From: Pleurotus djamor
Lineage: Eukaryota > Basidiomycota > Agaricomycetes > Agaricales > Pleurotaceae
DNA: 30,457 nt
Reading direction: 5' to 3'
Assembly: GCA_029747585.1 (NCBI GenBank)
Contig: JAPEVF010000326.1
Location: 1-30,457, forward strand
The notes under the pieces were generated by a model. That model worked only from the letters and a program-made list of their open reading frames with translations, searched no databases and had not been told where the DNA came from. Below, in pieces: positions 9,936-20,805 of the stretch. Both the position numbers and the translations under genes were made by a program. The first letter of the stretch is position 1. Each line of letters starts with the position of its first letter.

Positions 9936-10674
9936 CACCTTGCTTCAGCAAGGTCTCCTCTTTTCTTAGAATCGCTTCTTTTGTCAGGTATCACCTTTTT
10001 AGGCCGAAAAAGACCCTTATTTTGGGCGTTCTACGAGCGCTTGTTTACTATAGAGGGACCGTTTCCTTTTGAAGTAAAAGTGCGTCGTCTTGGCGTTGCC
10101 TTCCTTTTTGGGCTGGGATAGCTGCGTTCATGCTCCGTGCTTTTTTGAACTTCTCATCGTTTTCGTCTGACTTATGAGAATGACGTATCAATCTTCGCCT
10201 TGCAGTGTCGCCCGTAAGCGACGTTTCATGGCCTTACTCTTAATGAGAACGCTCGTTCTTTCAAGTTTCCAGCAGTCTGAGCCTCAGCTATTTTTGATGC
10301 GATAAACTTTGGGACGCTGCTTCCAACGCGACTCGCTTCGATTGGTTCCACAACCATCGTGTGGATTTGGGGTCAGTGTCCCTCATTCTCTTGCGTCTCT
10401 GCACGCGACGACTCCATTTGTTTGTGTTCTTCCCCTTATGATCATCATCGGATGCANTTTTTTATGTTGTGCTGCGCTCTTTGTAAGTCCACGAAGTCAG
10501 TACCTCTAAGTGTACGTCCTCTCGCGTTATCTCTTTGTTAGGTAGTGCCGCAAGCTTTTCGTTGGCTTTCAGGGATCCCATCCATATGCTTTCCTTGATG
10601 GGAACAACTACTACTACGTCGGGCGCACTCAGGCTTGACTCAGGCTGACGTTGACCGCGGCGGCGCTCGTACCT
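9936..10674. other. unassigned accessory sequence
   Basis: Upstream of the F-box gene start. T-rich and pyrimidine-rich on the + strand, with an N before a T run at 10457. No supported coding sequence. It may include the promoter of the F-box gene and the tail of the helicase relic. Confidence 0.3.
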
Positions 10675-11053
10675 CTATGAATCGATTCCTCTCGAGCCTC
10701 TACAAGGCCGCCTTCCCGCTCGCATTCTTCCCAAGGGGTCTCTTGTTGTGCTGTGGCCGTCGTCGTGGATGATGCCAAGACCAACACTGATGGCGCAGGA
10801 AACAACATCGTCTTCCTTGCCACTGCTGTTAAGTAGTTTTGTTAGTACTGGCAGCTGTTGATCTACCTTTTGTAGAAGACCTATTGTGTAGCTTCCCCTT
10901 GATCTGGGCAGAGCTACATATACATTGTACACTGTCTTTGGGTTGTGTCAAATCTATGATCACGTATTCCAACTTTCGTCCCTGCGACTGGTAGTCTGTG
11001 AAAGCGTACGCTGCGGTCAATGGTGTCTGCCGCTTTTGCCTGACTTTTCCGCT
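10675..11053 (-). pseudogene. relic of Helitron/PIF1-like helicase C-terminal region
   Basis: One frame reads KVRQKRQTPLTAAYAFTDYQ, then SQGRKLEYVIIDLTQP. After a one-base shift near 10930 the next frame reads YNVYVALPRSRGSYTIGLLQ. This order, an AFTDYxSQG block followed by a YVALSRSRG block, is characteristic of the superfamily 1 helicase C-terminal end found in fungal Helitrons and PIF1-like proteins. The canonical Ser of ALSRSRG is Pro here. Upstream the frame hits stops, and no Walker A motif or Rep domain is visible within the window. I take it as a decayed fragment of a rolling-circle transposon. Confidence 0.6.
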
Positions 11054-11700
11054 TTACTCGTAGCCCTTGACTTTCGCTTTCATGGGAAACATTGGTCACC
11101 CGTCAGCAGCCAAGTCGTGTCACTGTATCCCTGTGTCTAGCCAAGGCAAAACTGAAGCAAGGTGACCCCCTGGCGCTCACTAGCGCCGCCTAGTATTGCT
11201 CATATATCCGGTGCTTAGCCTTATATGCGATGACNTTTTTTCGCTCACTAAAAGCCCTATTATTCGAGTTGAATGGTTTACCTCACCGCGTTCTCCTTGT
11301 CTATGTGGCGATCATCTTACTTACCCTAACGACATTAGTGAGCTAGACATCTTACCTCTATATCAAGTACACCCAACTTAGGCTAAATCGTGTTTTCGTT
11401 TCTAGCAATTATTTTTATTCCTTTCAATCCTTTGGCTTCAACTCCTCTCATCCCGCGACTCGATAGTAGCTCCTACCATCGTGCAGCCTTGGGTTTTCGT
11501 TGCGAACATATGCTTAGCAGATGCCATTTTCGTGGGTCACTCTCCTGGCGCCTCAATCTCTGCGATTGACCACATCCGCCGAAGATTTTTCGTCTGTATC
11601 ATATGTGGGGTCGAAATTGGAAAGTCATTCTCTTCCCGATCTTCTTCACACTTGTTTCGCCTGGTACGTTCTCCACTTTTTAGACTTGATTTACTCTCAA
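11054..11700. other. unassigned accessory sequence
   Basis: No convincing coding sequence on either strand. Short frames at 11481-11711 and 11521-11847 (+) overlap and lack motifs. N at 11235 precedes a T run. Confidence 0.3.
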
Positions 11701-11725
11701 CCAGCGCGTAGTTGGTCTCATTGTC

Positions 11726-12370
11726 ATGACATTGCTGTCATATATTCAAGACATCCCAATTATGCCAACCCTAGGGATTCCTTTGGCTACGCCGACAGCA
11801 ACTTTTGTGTATGTTCTACAACATCCTTCGCTTATCTCTCACTCTAGAATTAATATCGCAACGTCAGTGCCAACCTCTACATTACATGTAATCATCGGTG
11901 GACATATCATGCGTAACTTGATCCTGATTTCATTTCTCATTCTAGCCATGATAACCTACAAAGTATGGCGAAACAACAGATCAATACGTCTTTGGAAGAT
12001 GTCGCCCCGTAATGTAAACCCAATCCCTTCACCGTTGTGCGTGCCCTACTCAAGAATGAAACTAGTCCGTTATGTCTACCGTTTTGGAAAGTGCAGGTAT
12101 CTACACGTGTGTCATCCATTACGCCACCAACACTTCTTCAAATAATTTACGTCGAGACAGAGGATGGGCATTATTCGTATGTCTGGGTACATTCTTTGCT
12201 TTTTTCTTTGGTGGGGTACTACTTGATGCCGGCCCTTCGGTAAGTCCGACCGTGCTCATCTGAATAATGACACCGTCCTGACGCAGGACCAGCTTTCCTC
12301 GGCCATCGTGGGTTCCCTTGCCGTCATTGATTTCGCGTTATTTGACGTCCTTGTGTCCATTACAACTAGG
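11726..12370 (+). pseudogene. frameshifted multi-pass membrane protein relic
   Basis: A frame at 11726-12145 includes a hydrophobic segment with flanking basic residues (MRNLILISFLILAMITYKVW followed by RNNRS). After a frame change near 12060 the sequence reads VLESAGIYTCVI, like the conserved ESGAIY block of Agaricomycete 7-TM integral membrane proteins. A further strongly hydrophobic segment follows (LFVCLGTFFAFFFGGVLL). A canonical intron (12240-12286, gtaagt...gcag, branch-like ctgac) joins in phase to SSAIVGSLAVIDFALFDVLV. I cannot find an intact start or splice set, so this is either a pseudogene or carries a sequence error. Family assignment is tentative. Confidence 0.3.
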
Positions 12371-12793
12371 GTATATCATACTCCCTTTTGATCATCCTGG
12401 TCGCTCAAGGTCGATCTCGGGATATAAGATACACGTCGCTGGCTGTGAGCCACATCGATGAAGCAACGATCATCTAGATCAATCACGGGCTCTGTGATAC
12501 CCTGGCTTGTCAGGTTCTCTCGAGCCTTGTCACTTGTAAGCGATTTGTCTAGGAAATTGAAAGACATCGGTTGATTTTGTGGACAATTCTGTATTTACTT
12601 GCCGTCTCGACATTTGCCACTGGACGGACACCCATTGGACATGTCGTACTTTCGCACGAACATCTGGAGTCAATCGCGATACTCTGGTGTATTCTTAGAA
12701 ATTTGTGTAGTATTCGAGTTTGGATGTAAATGCGATAAAAATAAATAGAATGTTGAACAACACGCGGGTCCTAGTCACATACACAAGCTAACC
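12371..12793. other. unassigned, 3' flank of the Fox2-like gene
   Basis: Contains the 3' untranslated region of the Fox2-like gene near 12700-12793 (AT-rich aataaatag-type sequence). Nothing else supported. Confidence 0.3.
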
Positions 12794-15351
12794 TTAGAGC
12801 TTAGCTTTAACCTCCTCATTACCAAAGTTCTCAAGCAACTGAAACAGAACGATCAGGGATGAGACTACTGAAGGATGGGGGAAGACCTACTTGTTGTAAG
12901 GCTTCTTGAGTTGATGAGGGGTTTGTCGTACGGCCATCGTCGAAGTTGGTAATGACGCTCCACTTAGCGGCGATGTCTTCAGGTGTGAGGGGTTTGTTGA
13001 CAGGGAAGCCGTGACCGCCGGCACGCTGCCATCTGGTTTGAGCGGCCCATCCTCCGGAGATTTCGAAGAGGGATCCGGTAGTATCTTCGTTATCTTCACT
13101 GGTCAGGTAACCAACAACAGGAGCGACGAAGTCGGGCTTGAAAGCATCGAGCATTTCTTGGGGCCTAAGCAACAAGATTAAAGGAGATGGAAGCCCACAA
13201 GTCTGGAGGGACCTACCACACTGTCGCAGTCATGGCAGTTCCGGCTGTGGGTGCGATAGCATTGGCCAATATATTGTATTTCTTGCCCTCAATCGCGAGC
13301 GCACGAGTGAAACCGATGATACCAGCCTTAGCAGTAGAGTACTGAAAGAAAGTGTTAAAAGAGCCCCGATGTGGATTGAGCTGATACTTACGTTGGCTTG
13401 TCCGAAGTTTCCGTCTGGTATGAAGACGATGAGTAAACTTGATTCAACTACGAAATTGGGGGGCTTACAGATGCCGACAGTCGAAGAAGTGGTCACGATA
13501 CGACCATACTTCTGCTTTTGGAAGATCGGCCACACTGCCTTCGCGCATTTGTATGTAGCGCTAGAGTAAACTTCGTTGGTCATTTGGTATGATGAGATTG
13601 GAAAAGACGACTAACCGGAGATGGATGGCGACAACAATGTCCCATTCTTGTTCAGTCATCGCGGTGAAGGATTTATCCCGGAGGATGCCAGCGTTGGCGA
13701 TGAGGATATGAACGCCACCGAACTTCTCAAGAGCGACTTGAACGATTTTCTCGCCGTCCTCAGCGGAGCATACGGCAGCGGCAGCCTTTCCACCAGCTGA
13801 AAGAGGTTAGCATGACAACAAAGGAGTTATGCAGAATAATCATACCGCTGACGATTTCATCAACAACGGCGTTTGCAGCTTTGTCATTGACGTCGTTGAT
13901 CACAACATTAGCACCAAGCTTGGCGTACATGAGCGCATAAGCGCGACCAAGACCACCACCAGAACCAGTGACAATGGCAGTCTTGCCATCGAAGCGGACT
14001 TCAGGGGTGGATTGGGGATTTGATGGGGCCTTCGCGGCAAGCTTAAGTTTGGCGACGGCATCAACGTCTGGACCCGGGTTTGGACTAGGAATTTGGGCTG
14101 AATAAATGTGGAAAAGAGCGACCAAAGAATCTTACTGGTCAACGGGTTTGGAAAAGTCGGTCACTTCGGCCCATCGTGCCTTGACCTAGGAAGGACGTAA
14201 GTTAAGATGGAGATACCAGATGGAATTGGTCATCGACTTACGGCTGAAGGTGTGAAGCTGGCATCAGTCTTCATGACGGCACCTTGGCTTCGTTCCCATC
14301 GAATCTCGGCAACGAACCCTGCGCCGAGTTCGAAAACGCGTCCAGAGGCATCAGGTCCATCTGGGTGACACACAGCGGCGACGAATGGGGCGATGAATTC
14401 AGGCTACAAAAGGGTAAATTCTGATGAACGATCTATTAGAGGCAGAGGTTTTACCTTGAGGTTGGCCAACATGTCTGGTGGCATCACCGTTTCGGTCATG
14501 GCGGACGCAGCAATCTACAGTACGCCGTATTAGAGAAAGGTCGTTGTTCTGCAGTATGTTTCAAGACCTACGGGTGCAATGGCGGTCGCCTTGATGTTAT
14601 ATTTTGCACCTTCGCGTGCGAGTGTCTTGGTGAAGCCAACCAATCCCATCTTAGCAGCGCTGTAATTTGTCTGTCCGAAGTTGCCTTGTGTCGTACCTTA
14701 GATCAAGCAGAGCTTGAAAAGAGAGGGAGCAACATACCATAGAGACCAGCAGCACTTGCGGTGTTGATGATACGACCGAACTTTTGTTTACGGAATATAG
14801 GCCAGGCCGCTTTTGTGCAGGCGTACGCGCCCTTCAAATGCACTTCCGTGATCTGGTCCCATTCCTTATCCGAGATGTTCTTGAAACTATCGGAGAGAAT
14901 TTCGTCAGCATGTTCAACGACCGCTATGTAGGATGTAGTCCTACCCTTTGTCACGTAGAATACCAGCATTGTTGATCAAGATCGTGACGGTTCCAAAGTT
15001 CTTTACAGCGGTTTCAATAACAGCATTTCCATCCGACACAGACGAAGTGTTGACAACGGCCTTGCCTCCAGCTAGAAATAGATATTTATCAGACGAGCAT
15101 ATCATGAACCATGATCCGGATGCACGCACCGTTTACAATCTGGTCAACTACCTGCTGAGCAGCTTGTGCGTTGAAGTCGTTAACGACGACGTTGGCTCCC
15201 CGAGCAGCGAACAAGAGCGAATATCTAATCAAAGAACCCTGAGCTCGACAACGCCACTATTCGTACTGCAGGGTACGCACGTCTTTCCTAGTCCACCACC
15301 AGCGCCGGTAACGACAACGGTATGGCCTTTGAACGAAAGTTGCGACGACAT
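12794..15351 (-). CDS. Fox2-like peroxisomal (3R)-hydroxyacyl-CoA dehydrogenase, two SDR domains, no hydratase domain
   Basis: Fifteen exons (15351-15281, 15224-15130, 15071-14945, 14886-14738, 14684-14572, 14514-14455, 14403-14242, 14185-14136, 14084-13846, 13796-13616, 13560-13469, 13414-13392, 13341-13217, 13164-12891, 12838-12794) join without a frame break to 601 aa. Domain A: TGAGGGLG at residues 15-22, NNAG, and the Ser142/Tyr155/Lys159 triad. Domain B: TGSGGGLG from residue 315, NAG, and Ser442/Tyr455/Lys459. Both are short-chain dehydrogenase domains of the fungal multifunctional enzyme type 2, which acts in peroxisomal beta-oxidation. The protein ends -KAKL; AKL is an acceptable PTS1. 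The MaoC-type hydratase-2 domain that follows in yeast Fox2 (about 900 aa) is absent, and sequence beyond the stop shows no trace of it. All introns are 49-58 nt; exon 12 has only 23 nt. Confidence 0.92.
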
Positions 15352-16374
15352 GGTGGTTCGGGAGTAAAGTTGGTGAACGAGTCGGTGAGTGCTTCAGCCG
15401 CTTCAGCCAAAGGCCGTTGAAATAGTATGACGCACCGGACATGTGATTGCCAGGCTCATGAATACCGGGTTCCGCTTAGGTAATCAGCGAGCTTCGTTCC
15501 CCGCAAACATGCCCCAGTCGCCAAGTCCCATATGCTTTCACATCGTCGCGCACAATTTATCAGGCAAGTTCAACTTCCAAGTGAATCATTGGGTTATCAT
15601 AAATATTGGTTTGCCGAGGGAGACTCGACAGCGCCCAGCGCAGATGGCTAAACATATACAGGTGTATATACACTGCGCCAAATGGCTAGGCATGGAGGGA
15701 AAGACGGTGGGCAATGCGCAGGCAAACTATCTATATACATCCCAAATAAACGGGACAAACCAGCGAGAGAAATCGAAAAGAGATATCAGCCAGAAGATGA
15801 AGAGGGATAACGAAATGAAGACGAAATAAAGATCAAATAAAGACATTTGGAGAAATGGGAGNAAAAAAACAGAGAAGATCGAGAACGAGAAAGGGAAATG
15901 GAGACGAAGAGATGAGGGATTCAGATACAGTGATGCATGAGATGGATATGCATGGTGTGACAAATGGGCGTACGAATCATGAGCATGAACACATACAATT
16001 GCGTTCGTAGGCCTGCGGGGGAGGATGACTGGCACTTTTGGGAATGAAAGGGAGGCATAAACGAATGGCGTGATGTTGAAACGAGTGGATTTGTTTGCTT
16101 GAGGTGCTTGAGGAACGACGGCATTGGGCATAGCGATGACAACGAGAGCAAGGCAGACATAGACGGACAAGAAGAAAAGAGAGCGAGAGATGAAACTGAA
16201 CACGAGAAGAAGTTGAAGTAGTGAATTGCAGCTAGTAATGATGTGTGAATAATGTGTGCGATAGTGAACAATGTGTGGAATAGAGATGTGAATGCAGTCC
16301 ATGATGCGATGAGGGGGAATACGAATGCGGGGAGACAAATGGTGGGAGGGCGGGGAATGTCCGTATGTGCTGCC
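15352..16374. other. intergenic: Fox2-like promoter and cyclin 3' region
   Basis: About 1 kb without a supported gene. 15770-15920 is strongly purine-rich on the + strand (CT-rich on the transcribed sense of both neighbours) with an N before an A run at 15862. Long overlapping - strand frames here (15727-16338, 15921-16520) are low-complexity Ser/His/Leu-rich translations and look like read-through of the pyrimidine-rich cyclin 3' untranslated region. Confidence 0.4.
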
Positions 16375-18153
16375 TTACTCTCCGAGTGCCATGCGATCCT
16401 CTGCGCCGTAGTTGACACGAGCCCACTCGGTGGCGAATACGGAGGCCTTGAGGAACTTCTTATGGGCATACTTCTTGTGGACGTATTGCTTCGAGAAGTT
16501 AGACTCAGCAAGCTTGTCAACGAGCAACAGATGGCCCTGCGCGAGTTGCTCTTCGGTAAAGCCAGAGTAGAAGATAAACGCCTCGTTCTAAAAACGTAAA
16601 CGGTTAGTCACGTGGAGGAAGCGGGCATAACATGCGTTGGGCACGTTGAAAATAAACTATAAAACCGAGACACTCACCCAATCGCCACCCAACATCTTCC
16701 TTGCAGTGTACATCCCAACAGCGGCCACCAAGCTAGGTTTAGCTCGAAGGAATCGATGATCCAACAGCGTAACCTCCGTCAAGAACTTGCTCAACGTCCT
16801 GGTCTGGATATCGTAATCGTCGGCCTTGCTGATCTTTCTCATCCAACTATACGGCGAGCAGTAATGCGAAATCTTGAATTCCAAGGTTTGCAACATGATC
16901 CTTTCGCCTTTGAGGATCTCCTCCTTCGTGTAGCCGTTTTCGGTCATGAAGACAAACTCGTCGACAGATGGTGCGACTATTTCTTCATATTTGGCGGCAA
17001 TAAACATCGCTGTAACGCCGACGAGTTGCAACTTGACAAGGGAGACGACACGTTTGCTCAAGAAGCGGTCAACGATGTTGATGGCGATCCATAACGTCTC
17101 GGGGAGCATGTGGTACCGAAGGTGGACTTGGAGCAGCCAGTCTACCAATGTTTGGCGCATCGACCAGTTGAGTTCCGTTTGGCCTGACATGTAGTCTGCG
17201 TTCGCCATCATCTCTTCCTACATAGGCGGAAGGTGTCAGCAGTCAGAAGTCTTTACCAACGACATGAAGGCTTACCTCAAGGTCTTCCATATAATTGAAG
17301 ATCTCGTCAGCATATTCCGACACCATCGTCGTGTCGAATGCATCGACCTGGTCGACGAATTTATCGTTGACCTCCCTGATCTGCTGTTCTTGCCTTAGGC
17401 GAGCTTCAGTTGCCATGTCGGGCCAAATCCGAGGTTGTTTGCGAATTCGCGCTGTTTCTTCCTCATCCTCANCTTTCTTGCAGATCCACCATCTCCTCAA
17501 CATTATGTTCCTCTTCAACTGAGTTGTGTTCATGAATTTCTCTCGTGGCGATGTCGTCTTGGGGTTCCACATCCATCATGCACTCGTCTTGCTCTTCATC
17601 CTCTTCGACGGTTGGAACGAAGCTTTGCTGGACGACGCGAGAATTTCTTGCTTGCGGACGCTGAGATACAATACGCTGGGCGGGTACGCGCGCATTGATA
17701 CCGTTGACGGCGGATGCTTGGGCCCGAAGAGGGACCCGCTGAGGAGCCAATGAAGCCACCGTCGTCGACGAGCGACTCCTCTTGAGGCCGACCTCCTCCT
17801 TCTCCTTTCCAGAAAACTTACCGAGGGTCTCCTGAATGTGCAAGCTACGTTAGGCGTCTGGTCCATTTCCAAACAGAACGACTTACTCTGCGGTTAACGG
17901 CGGTTGTGGTGACCTCGCCCAAGGCGACGCGTCCTGCTTGTCCTGCCTTCACGCCATTTACCGACAGGCGTGCTACGCCATTGAGGGTTGATCCAGAGGG
18001 TTGACGAACATGTCGACTGGTGGCATTCTCGTCCGCCTTGCCGCGTGTGAGAGCGCGAGGTCTCAGTGAAATCTATTGGGCGGGTTGTTCAGTGTGGCTC
18101 GGGGAGTATACGCCATTGAATATAATACATACGCGTTGTGCGTTGGTTGCCAT
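16375..18153 (-). CDS. B-type (G2/mitotic) cyclin
   Basis: Regulatory subunit of the mitotic cyclin-dependent kinase. Five exons (18153-18133, 18072-17887, 17831-17276, 17217-16678, 16587-16375) give 504 aa if the N at 17472 is treated as a spurious extra base; with that base removed every exon is in phase. The N-terminus has a destruction-box match, RVALGEV (residues 55-61), the APC/C degron of B cyclins. An acidic linker follows. The cyclin box contains MRQTLVDWLLQVH (from 274), then LQLVGVTAMFIAAKYEEI. The C-terminal cyclin fold carries FLRAKPSLVAAVGMYTARKM. Introns are 60, 55, 58 and 90 nt. The start exon codes for just seven residues and is supported by a strong gtatgt donor. Family is certain; the exact orthologue (Clb/Cdc13-like) is inferred. 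Confidence 0.93.
17472..17472. other. N that is probably a spurious inserted base
   Basis: With the N counted, the cyclin frame breaks (stop at once); without it the acidic linker reads LQESEDEEETARIRK and exon 3 has a length divisible by three. The same kind of N lies beside homopolymers elsewhere in the window (10457, 11235, 15862, 22105, 25707, 27672). Confidence 0.75.
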
Positions 18154-19086
18154 CTGTAACTATGTACTGCCTTGATGTTGTGGGGAATCGCGGGCGGGGT
18201 TGAAGTTGATATTCGAGTTCGATGTTTGAGTAGTAGCGGGGAAGAGTTATACAAGTGCCACCACCGGGGAGATGATGGTGGTTGTGGAAAGAGAAAGGGG
18301 GAGAAGGAACGAAAGAGTAGAGTGTGACCGTAAGCCTCAACACAAGAGGTTCAACTTTCGACGAGCGGAAACATTTTTGAACTTCGAACCATCACGTGTC
18401 GGCGAATCAAAACATACCACAACACCGCGAGAAACGCGTCGCGACGCGTGACCCCTGAGTTCGTTACCACCACGAGGCTCTTGCGGCGTTTATATCCTCA
18501 AATAAATCCATGCAGTGACTTTCAACAAAGCAAGACATTACTAGGAGACTGTTGGACCATATACACGACCTGTTCAGCACCCTCGTCGTGATGGCGAGTG
18601 CAAATGCAACATTGTCTCAACAAAGGACAGCGACATTGCGTTTTTTTCGAAATTTCCGCAGTAGTGACCGCCGCCGATTCCTCATGTTAACGATGGTGGG
18701 CAATGACGAGATAGATCGTCAACAAATGATGTATCCGTAACTCATATATATTCTGTGCCTGACATTTGTGACGAAACGACCGGAAACCGACGGTCGCAGC
18801 CAGTATACACCTCTGAGCTATACCCACCTATGCGCTGGGTCTCCTGTGCGTGCGCCGTGCGATTGAATTCGACGAAGTTGTAAGTGACGTCCTTTAGATG
18901 AACCTAAGATGAAAAACGGAGTCGAGCGGAACGGCCCTGCATACATAGTGACAAGAGGTATGGAAGTGGCCCGGATGTTGCAAAAGGGTCGTCGACATTC
19001 CAAGAGCTCGGAGTGATCGAAAACAAATGTTGCTTAGACGCAAAAATACAACACATTGAAAAAAGCTAACACTGGAACAACATTAT
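18154..19086. other. intergenic: cyclin promoter and FHA/G-patch 3' region
   Basis: No gene seen. The left 350 bp are the cyclin leader and promoter and contain the double ACGCGT palindrome (18434-18449) and a CACGTG at about 18393. The right part presumably holds the 3' untranslated region of the FHA/G-patch gene. Confidence 0.45.
18434..18449. promoter_or_regulatory. double MluI cell-cycle box as a 16-bp palindrome
   Basis: ACGCGTCGCGACGCGT is a perfect palindrome made of two ACGCGT boxes 10 bp apart, centred 289 bp upstream of the cyclin ATG. ACGCGT is the binding site of the fungal MBF/Swi6-Mbp1-type factor that drives G1/S transcription. Function here is inferred from motif and position. 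Confidence 0.5.
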
Positions 19087-20415
19087 TCACCTGGACGATA
19101 GCCTAGCCTCCTGCCAACGTCTGAGTTTGTCGCGTTCCCTGTTAACAGTGCCCTGGGGTAAGTCGGGCGTAGTCTGAGCACCAAGTCCGGCACGGTTGGT
19201 GGTAGACGCGAGTTGGAGCGGTTCTACGAGAGCGGTTCGGCCTTCCGAAGGTTCACTATCCTGCAAGATCCCGAGTGTCGTCCCTGGCTCCCAGCCTTGT
19301 CCCATCAATAAGCGATATCCGACATTAGTGGTAGACAAAGGAGCCGGCGGTGGCTGAATTTCTGGCGTTGAAGAGCGAGGCGTAACGGGTTCCGAGGCAA
19401 TGAAACTGGCTTGAACTTTTCCAGCCTGATTGGGCAGCAAAGTCTTCACGATTGAAGTACCTGGCGCGTCCACAGAAGATGTCGCATGCAAAGCTCTACG
19501 ACGAGCAGACCTATCAACATAAGGTTTGCTGGAGCTGGGCCCAGATGCACTCGAAGGTTGTGTCGAACTCGACCTCGGAGCTTCAGCGTCGTGCCTAGTC
19601 AATAGGCTCCGCTTCAACATCGATAAAGCCTCTCTAGGGTTTTTGCTCTTCGCCGATGATTGATTTGATAGTGAATCAAGGTCAGCGACGGTCCTGCTTC
19701 GCTTCAGGGAGTGCGGCCCCTTCGGAGTGGCGAACAGAGGTATCTCTTCGTCCTTCCCTGGAGAGCAATGTTCGCATGGTATCCCATTTTTGTGTATGTG
19801 GACAAGAAATGTTGTACTGCCGATGGTCAATTCGTGCATATGGCCCAACACACGAGGCAGACTTGCCACTCTTGGGGGAGAAATCCGGATACCCGTATCC
19901 TGCACGTCGGGAGAGTCGCATGTCTCTCCATCAGGAACTTTGACGAAAGTCCCATGCTTTGAGCCCATGTCCACCACGCCCCATTCTTGGCGAGCTCCAT
20001 CCCAGTAGACAGAAGCGTGCAATTTAGAAACTTCCATCTCCTTCAACCTGACTCTGGGTACTGACGTTCCAGTTGGGCCGATATCTCTGCCAAACTGGAG
20101 TTCAGAAAATCCATCAGCCATAACGATCCGATGTTTGGGAGGCAGTATGGCTGACCGAATAACCACAAATCGGAGGTAGTGTTGACTTTGGCGTGGAGAG
20201 CGATATGTGACATCCATTTGCTGATTGATTGGAATACTGGGCGCTGTCGGTAAGCTCGGCCAGTTATCTGAGGCGACGTCGTCACCATCNACCCCGACGT
20301 CNGGTTGGCCAGGCCACTCGTATTCTGCGTCATANATATCATAGTCGGTGCGTGGTGNNGAGAAAGATGACGACCCAACATGGGGGGCATCTATTTCGCC
20401 CTCCTCTAATGGCAT
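19087..20415 (-). CDS. FHA and G-patch domain protein (AGGF1-like)
   Basis: 442 aa in one exon. An FHA domain at about residues 105-215 has FGRD (108-111), SKLHA (130-134) and GSKHGTF (151-157), the residues that bind phosphothreonine. A disordered Ser/Pro-rich linker follows. A G-patch lies at about 366-413 (GYRLLMGQGWEPGTTLG, then RAGLGA), a motif of RNA-processing proteins that often activates DEAH helicases. This order matches AGGF1-type proteins, likely nuclear. Several N bases (20290-20359) fall in the acidic N-terminus and keep the frame. A good intron (20419-20470, gtaagt...ctcag) lies just upstream of the ATG. It may be a 5' leader intron, or may join a further exon starting near 20570 if the N at 20540 is spurious. 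Confidence 0.85.
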   Translation of the reverse strand: MPLEEGEIDAPHVGSSSFXXPRTDYDXYDAEYEWPGQXDVGXDGDDVASDNWPSLPTAPSIPINQQMDVTYRSPRQSQHYLRFVVIRSAILPPKHRIVMADGFSELQFGRDIGPTGTSVPRVRLKEMEVSKLHASVYWDGARQEWGVVDMGSKHGTFVKVPDGETCDSPDVQDTGIRISPPRVASLPRVLGHMHELTIGSTTFLVHIHKNGIPCEHCSPGKDEEIPLFATPKGPHSLKRSRTVADLDSLSNQSSAKSKNPREALSMLKRSLLTRHDAEAPRSSSTQPSSASGPSSSKPYVDRSARRRALHATSSVDAPGTSIVKTLLPNQAGKVQASFIASEPVTPRSSTPEIQPPPAPLSTTNVGYRLLMGQGWEPGTTLGILQDSEPSEGRTALVEPLQLASTTNRAGLGAQTTPDLPQGTVNRERDKLRRWQEARLSSR

Positions 20416-20805
20416 TCGCTGAGATTCATGTTCACTATCATCTGCGACGAACTAACAGAAGAGGACTTACGCTACGTTTGAAGTTGAAAGTGGTGGTGAA
20501 CGTCCAGACGNCTGAATGGAATTTATGGGCGCCTGCCTTNACTAACTCGAACGTTTGAACTGCGAGTCATTTGTTCAACATTGACAACAACAAGCTACAA
20601 CCCGCAACGGCAAGCAAGACATCGTCGCACTTTTCAAGTTCTGTAGTGGTGCAATATTCCTTCAGAGTCGACATCAGGGTTACTGATGCTTTTCTGACAG
20701 ATTGTGACTTCACTACGCTAAGTGCCACTACCCCTGGCAAGGCCACTTGAGCAGGGATTACTAGACCTATAGTTTGCTTGGAGCCGGTACAAGTACACGC
20801 GACAA
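20416..20805. promoter_or_regulatory. divergent promoter, FHA/G-patch and XLF genes
   Basis: 390 bp between the two ATG codons, holding a likely leader intron of the - strand gene (20419-20470). No TATA box recognised. A frame at 20567-20887 (-) crosses the XLF start and is not supported. Confidence 0.4.

Noticed and set aside
15727..16520. Long overlapping open frames on the - strand (203 and 199 codons)
   Set aside because: Low-complexity Ser/His/Leu/Ile translations in a pyrimidine-rich tract downstream of the cyclin stop; no motif and two frames equally open, so likely untranslated sequence.
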